A DNA stretch of 64,000 bases, from positions 310,001-374,000 of the forward strand of contig NZ_BHXQ01000004.1 of the NCBI RefSeq assembly GCF_003990915.1, written 5' to 3'. The DNA comes from Chryseotalea sanaruensis (GTDB lineage: Bacteria; Bacteroidota; Bacteroidia; Cytophagales; Cyclobacteriaceae). Shown here one piece after another: positions 62,530 to 64,000 of this stretch. Position numbers and translations under genes: made by a program. Numbering within the stretch: position 1 is the first letter of the stretch; each line of letters opens with the position of its first letter. The notes beneath the pieces were generated by a model, which saw nothing but the letters and a program-made list of their open reading frames with translations, ran no database searches and was not told the DNA's origin.

Positions 62530-64000
62530 ATGCGTTGCTTACTCATTTTTTTTGTTTTTTTAATTAGCCTTACTCAGCTAAATGCACAACCTGCTCTTCA
62601 TACAAAATCGAAGAAGGCAATAGAATTTTACAATACAGCAGATAATTTCCGGGTGCGTGGTCAGTACAAGCAAGCTATTGAAATGCTAGAGCAGGCTATT
62701 GAAAAAGACAAAAATTTTATTGAGGCCTATTTTCGTCTTGGACAAACTTTTAAATCATTCAAGCAGTACCCCAAATCAATTCAGTATTTTGAGAAAGGAA
62801 TGGCTATTGAAAAGGACGAGCGTCTTAACAGAGCTTTTTGGTATGAGTTAGGCGAAGCCTATTTTCTTTCTGGAAATTATGAAGATGCTGCAACATTGTT
62901 GACTCAATATATCCAAGCAGAAGTACCTTCTTTTCAGAACAAGGCCCGCTTCGATAATGCAAGAAAAATTATCGATAACGCAGAATACGCAAAGAAGAAT
63001 CAACAGCTGGCAAAAGATTTCAAGCAGCAGGCGCTTAGCGATACAGTTAATTGTTTCGTAATGCAATATTTTCCCGTACTCACTGCGGATCAGCAAATGC
63101 TTATTTATACAAGGAGAGAAGGTAATAGTAATACAGACGATGAAGATATTGTTATATCAAAAAAAGATGAGCGAGGCAGATGGCTTGCGCCTGTTTCCAT
63201 TTCAGCAAATATTAATTCAGGATTAAATGAAGGCACCAGTGCCATTTCAGCGGATGGAAGAAAACTAATATTCACTTCTTGTGTTGGTCGCGATGGCTGG
63301 GGTAGTTGTGACCTATATGAAAGCAATAAAGTTGGAGAGCAATGGTCTGAACCCAAAAACCTTGGGCAAATGGTAAACTCTTCTGATTGGGAGTCTCAAC
63401 CAAGTTTATCAGCAGATGGTCGCACACTATATTTTGTTTCAGACAGAAAAGGAGGAGTGGGCAGGAGAGATATTTGGATAAGTACACTTGACGCAAAGGG
63501 TAATTGGACCAAGGCAAGAAATTTGGGTAAAGAAATTAACACGGTATATGATGAGATATCACCCTTCATCCACGTAAACAATTCAACGTTTTATTTTGCG
63601 ACCAACGGACTCACCGGTTTTGGCGGTTACGATATACACTATTCAGAAAGAAGCACTGGCGGTAAGTGGTCAGCTCCGGTTAATATGGGGGCACCTATTA
63701 ATAATCATGAAGATCAGTTCTCACTATTTATTACTGCCGATGGAGAGAAAGCATTTTATTCTCACGAGTCTTTGGGAGAAAATGGTCAGTCCTTCAGCAA
63801 ATTGTATGAAGTAGTAGTACCGGAACCTCAACGTCCGCGGCAAACAAATTTTGTTAAAGGCATTATAACAGATAAGGAAAGTGGTAAACCATTACTAGCT
63901 TCAGTAGAACTCATTAATATAGATAAGGATACGCTTGAGGCTTTTACCACATCGGATTCCATTAGTGGAGCCTACTTAATGGTGTTGGCAAAAGGTGCCA
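62530..64000 (+). CDS. OmpA-type TPR/PD40 outer-membrane protein (3' end outside window)
   Basis: Open from ATG 62530 to the end of the window, 490 codons. Signal peptide (CLLIFFVFLISLTQLNA then QPALH), then about three tetratricopeptide repeats (residues 30-150: NFIEAYFRLGQTFKSFKQYP, AFWYELGEAYFLSGNYED), then WD40-like PD40 repeats (GTSAISADGRKLIFTS, QPSLSADGRTLYFVSDRKGG, FSLFITADGEKAFYS) and the start of a carboxypeptidase-regulatory-like domain (VKGIITDKESGKPLLASVEL). The family, which includes the gliding/type IX PorE-like group, ends in an OmpA peptidoglycan-binding domain, expected beyond the edge. It starts eight bases after pabC. Confidence 0.9.
   Translation, partial: MRCLLIFFVFLISLTQLNAQPALHTKSKKAIEFYNTADNFRVRGQYKQAIEMLEQAIEKDKNFIEAYFRLGQTFKSFKQYPKSIQYFEKGMAIEKDERLNRAFWYELGEAYFLSGNYEDAATLLTQYIQAEVPSFQNKARFDNARKIIDNAEYAKKNQQLAKDFKQQALSDTVNCFVMQYFPVLTADQQMLIYTRREGNSNTDDEDIVISKKDERGRWLAPVSISANINSGLNEGTSAISADGRKLIFTSCVGRDGWGSCDLYESNKVGEQWSEPKNLGQMVNSSDWESQPSLSADGRTLYFVSDRKGGVGRRDIWISTLDAKGNWTKARNLGKEINTVYDEISPFIHVNNSTFYFATNGLTGFGGYDIHYSERSTGGKWSAPVNMGAPINNHEDQFSLFITADGEKAFYSHESLGENGQSFSKLYEVVVPEPQRPRQTNFVKGIITDKESGKPLLASVELINIDKDTLEAFTTSDSISGAYLMVLAKGA

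Noticed and set aside
62848..63814. Several short ORFs at the window end
   Set aside because: They overlap the long open frame from 62530, whose TPR and PD40 repeats are clear.

Overview
The window looks like a chromosomal segment of a Bacteroidota bacterium, most likely order Cytophagales. The signs are promoter elements of the TAnnTTTG type (clearest in front of atpD), many secreted proteins with short signal peptides ending in A-Q, two-component regulators with Reg_prop/Y_Y_Y or TPR sensor regions, LytTR signalling, WG-repeat and IPT/TIG lipoproteins, a short beta-sandwich-only AtpC, and a DnaJ with a reduced zinc finger. Composition and codon use look even to the eye. I found no rRNA, tRNA, prophage, CRISPR array, restriction system or recognisable defence island; the only transposase is a REP-associated one.

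Layout. 1-6745: end of dnaJ, a secreted beta-rich protein, a NatA/NatB-like ABC exporter, a sensor kinase and a short-chain dehydrogenase. 6746-8900: a MITE-like palindrome, then atpD and atpC under a clear promoter. 9004-11150: a TM2-domain lipoprotein gene with an apparent one-base frameshift and two small outer-membrane barrels. 11155-20725 (mostly minus): WG-repeat protein, MBL-fold/rhodanese protein (plus strand), a LytTR regulator with its 7TM-less LytS-type kinase, and two tandem IPT/TIG lipoproteins. 20901-27304: a 1861-residue alpha-2-macroglobulin with an intact thioester motif, then a RAYT transposase surrounded by REP hairpins, one of them inside its own reading frame. 27396-32638: a structured intergenic element, tgt, a 7-bp tandem array, an LptF/G permease, a DMT transporter, ispE and murI. 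32784-35869: an isolated nuoH that overlaps a TPR histidine kinase. 36024-49911: amidohydrolase, TerB-like protein, AcpH, a BNR-repeat protein, a Reg_prop kinase, thiL, methylmalonyl-CoA epimerase, an A-type Fe-S carrier, RidA, aminopeptidase P and a DUF4199 protein, with a compact pseudoknot-like element in front of pepP. 50021-57441: SRPBCC protein, S9 peptidase, thioredoxin-like protein and an unknown secreted protein joined to an OmpR/histidine-kinase pair. 57515-64000: lepA, then folD-queE-pabB-pabC (folate and queuosine biosynthesis), then the start of a TPR/PD40 OmpA-type protein that runs off the end.

The most unusual content is non-coding. Several spacers between co-directional genes are built from degenerate 7-bp (once 8-bp) units with a TTTGAAA-like core that run right up to the next start codon. 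A 122-bp element at 49313-49434 combines a long closing stem, a hairpin and crossing helices that would form a pseudoknot. A second structured element lies at 27396-27497. The RAYT gene carries a copy of the REP palindrome as part of its coding sequence. These are sequence-level observations; no searches or folding programs were run.
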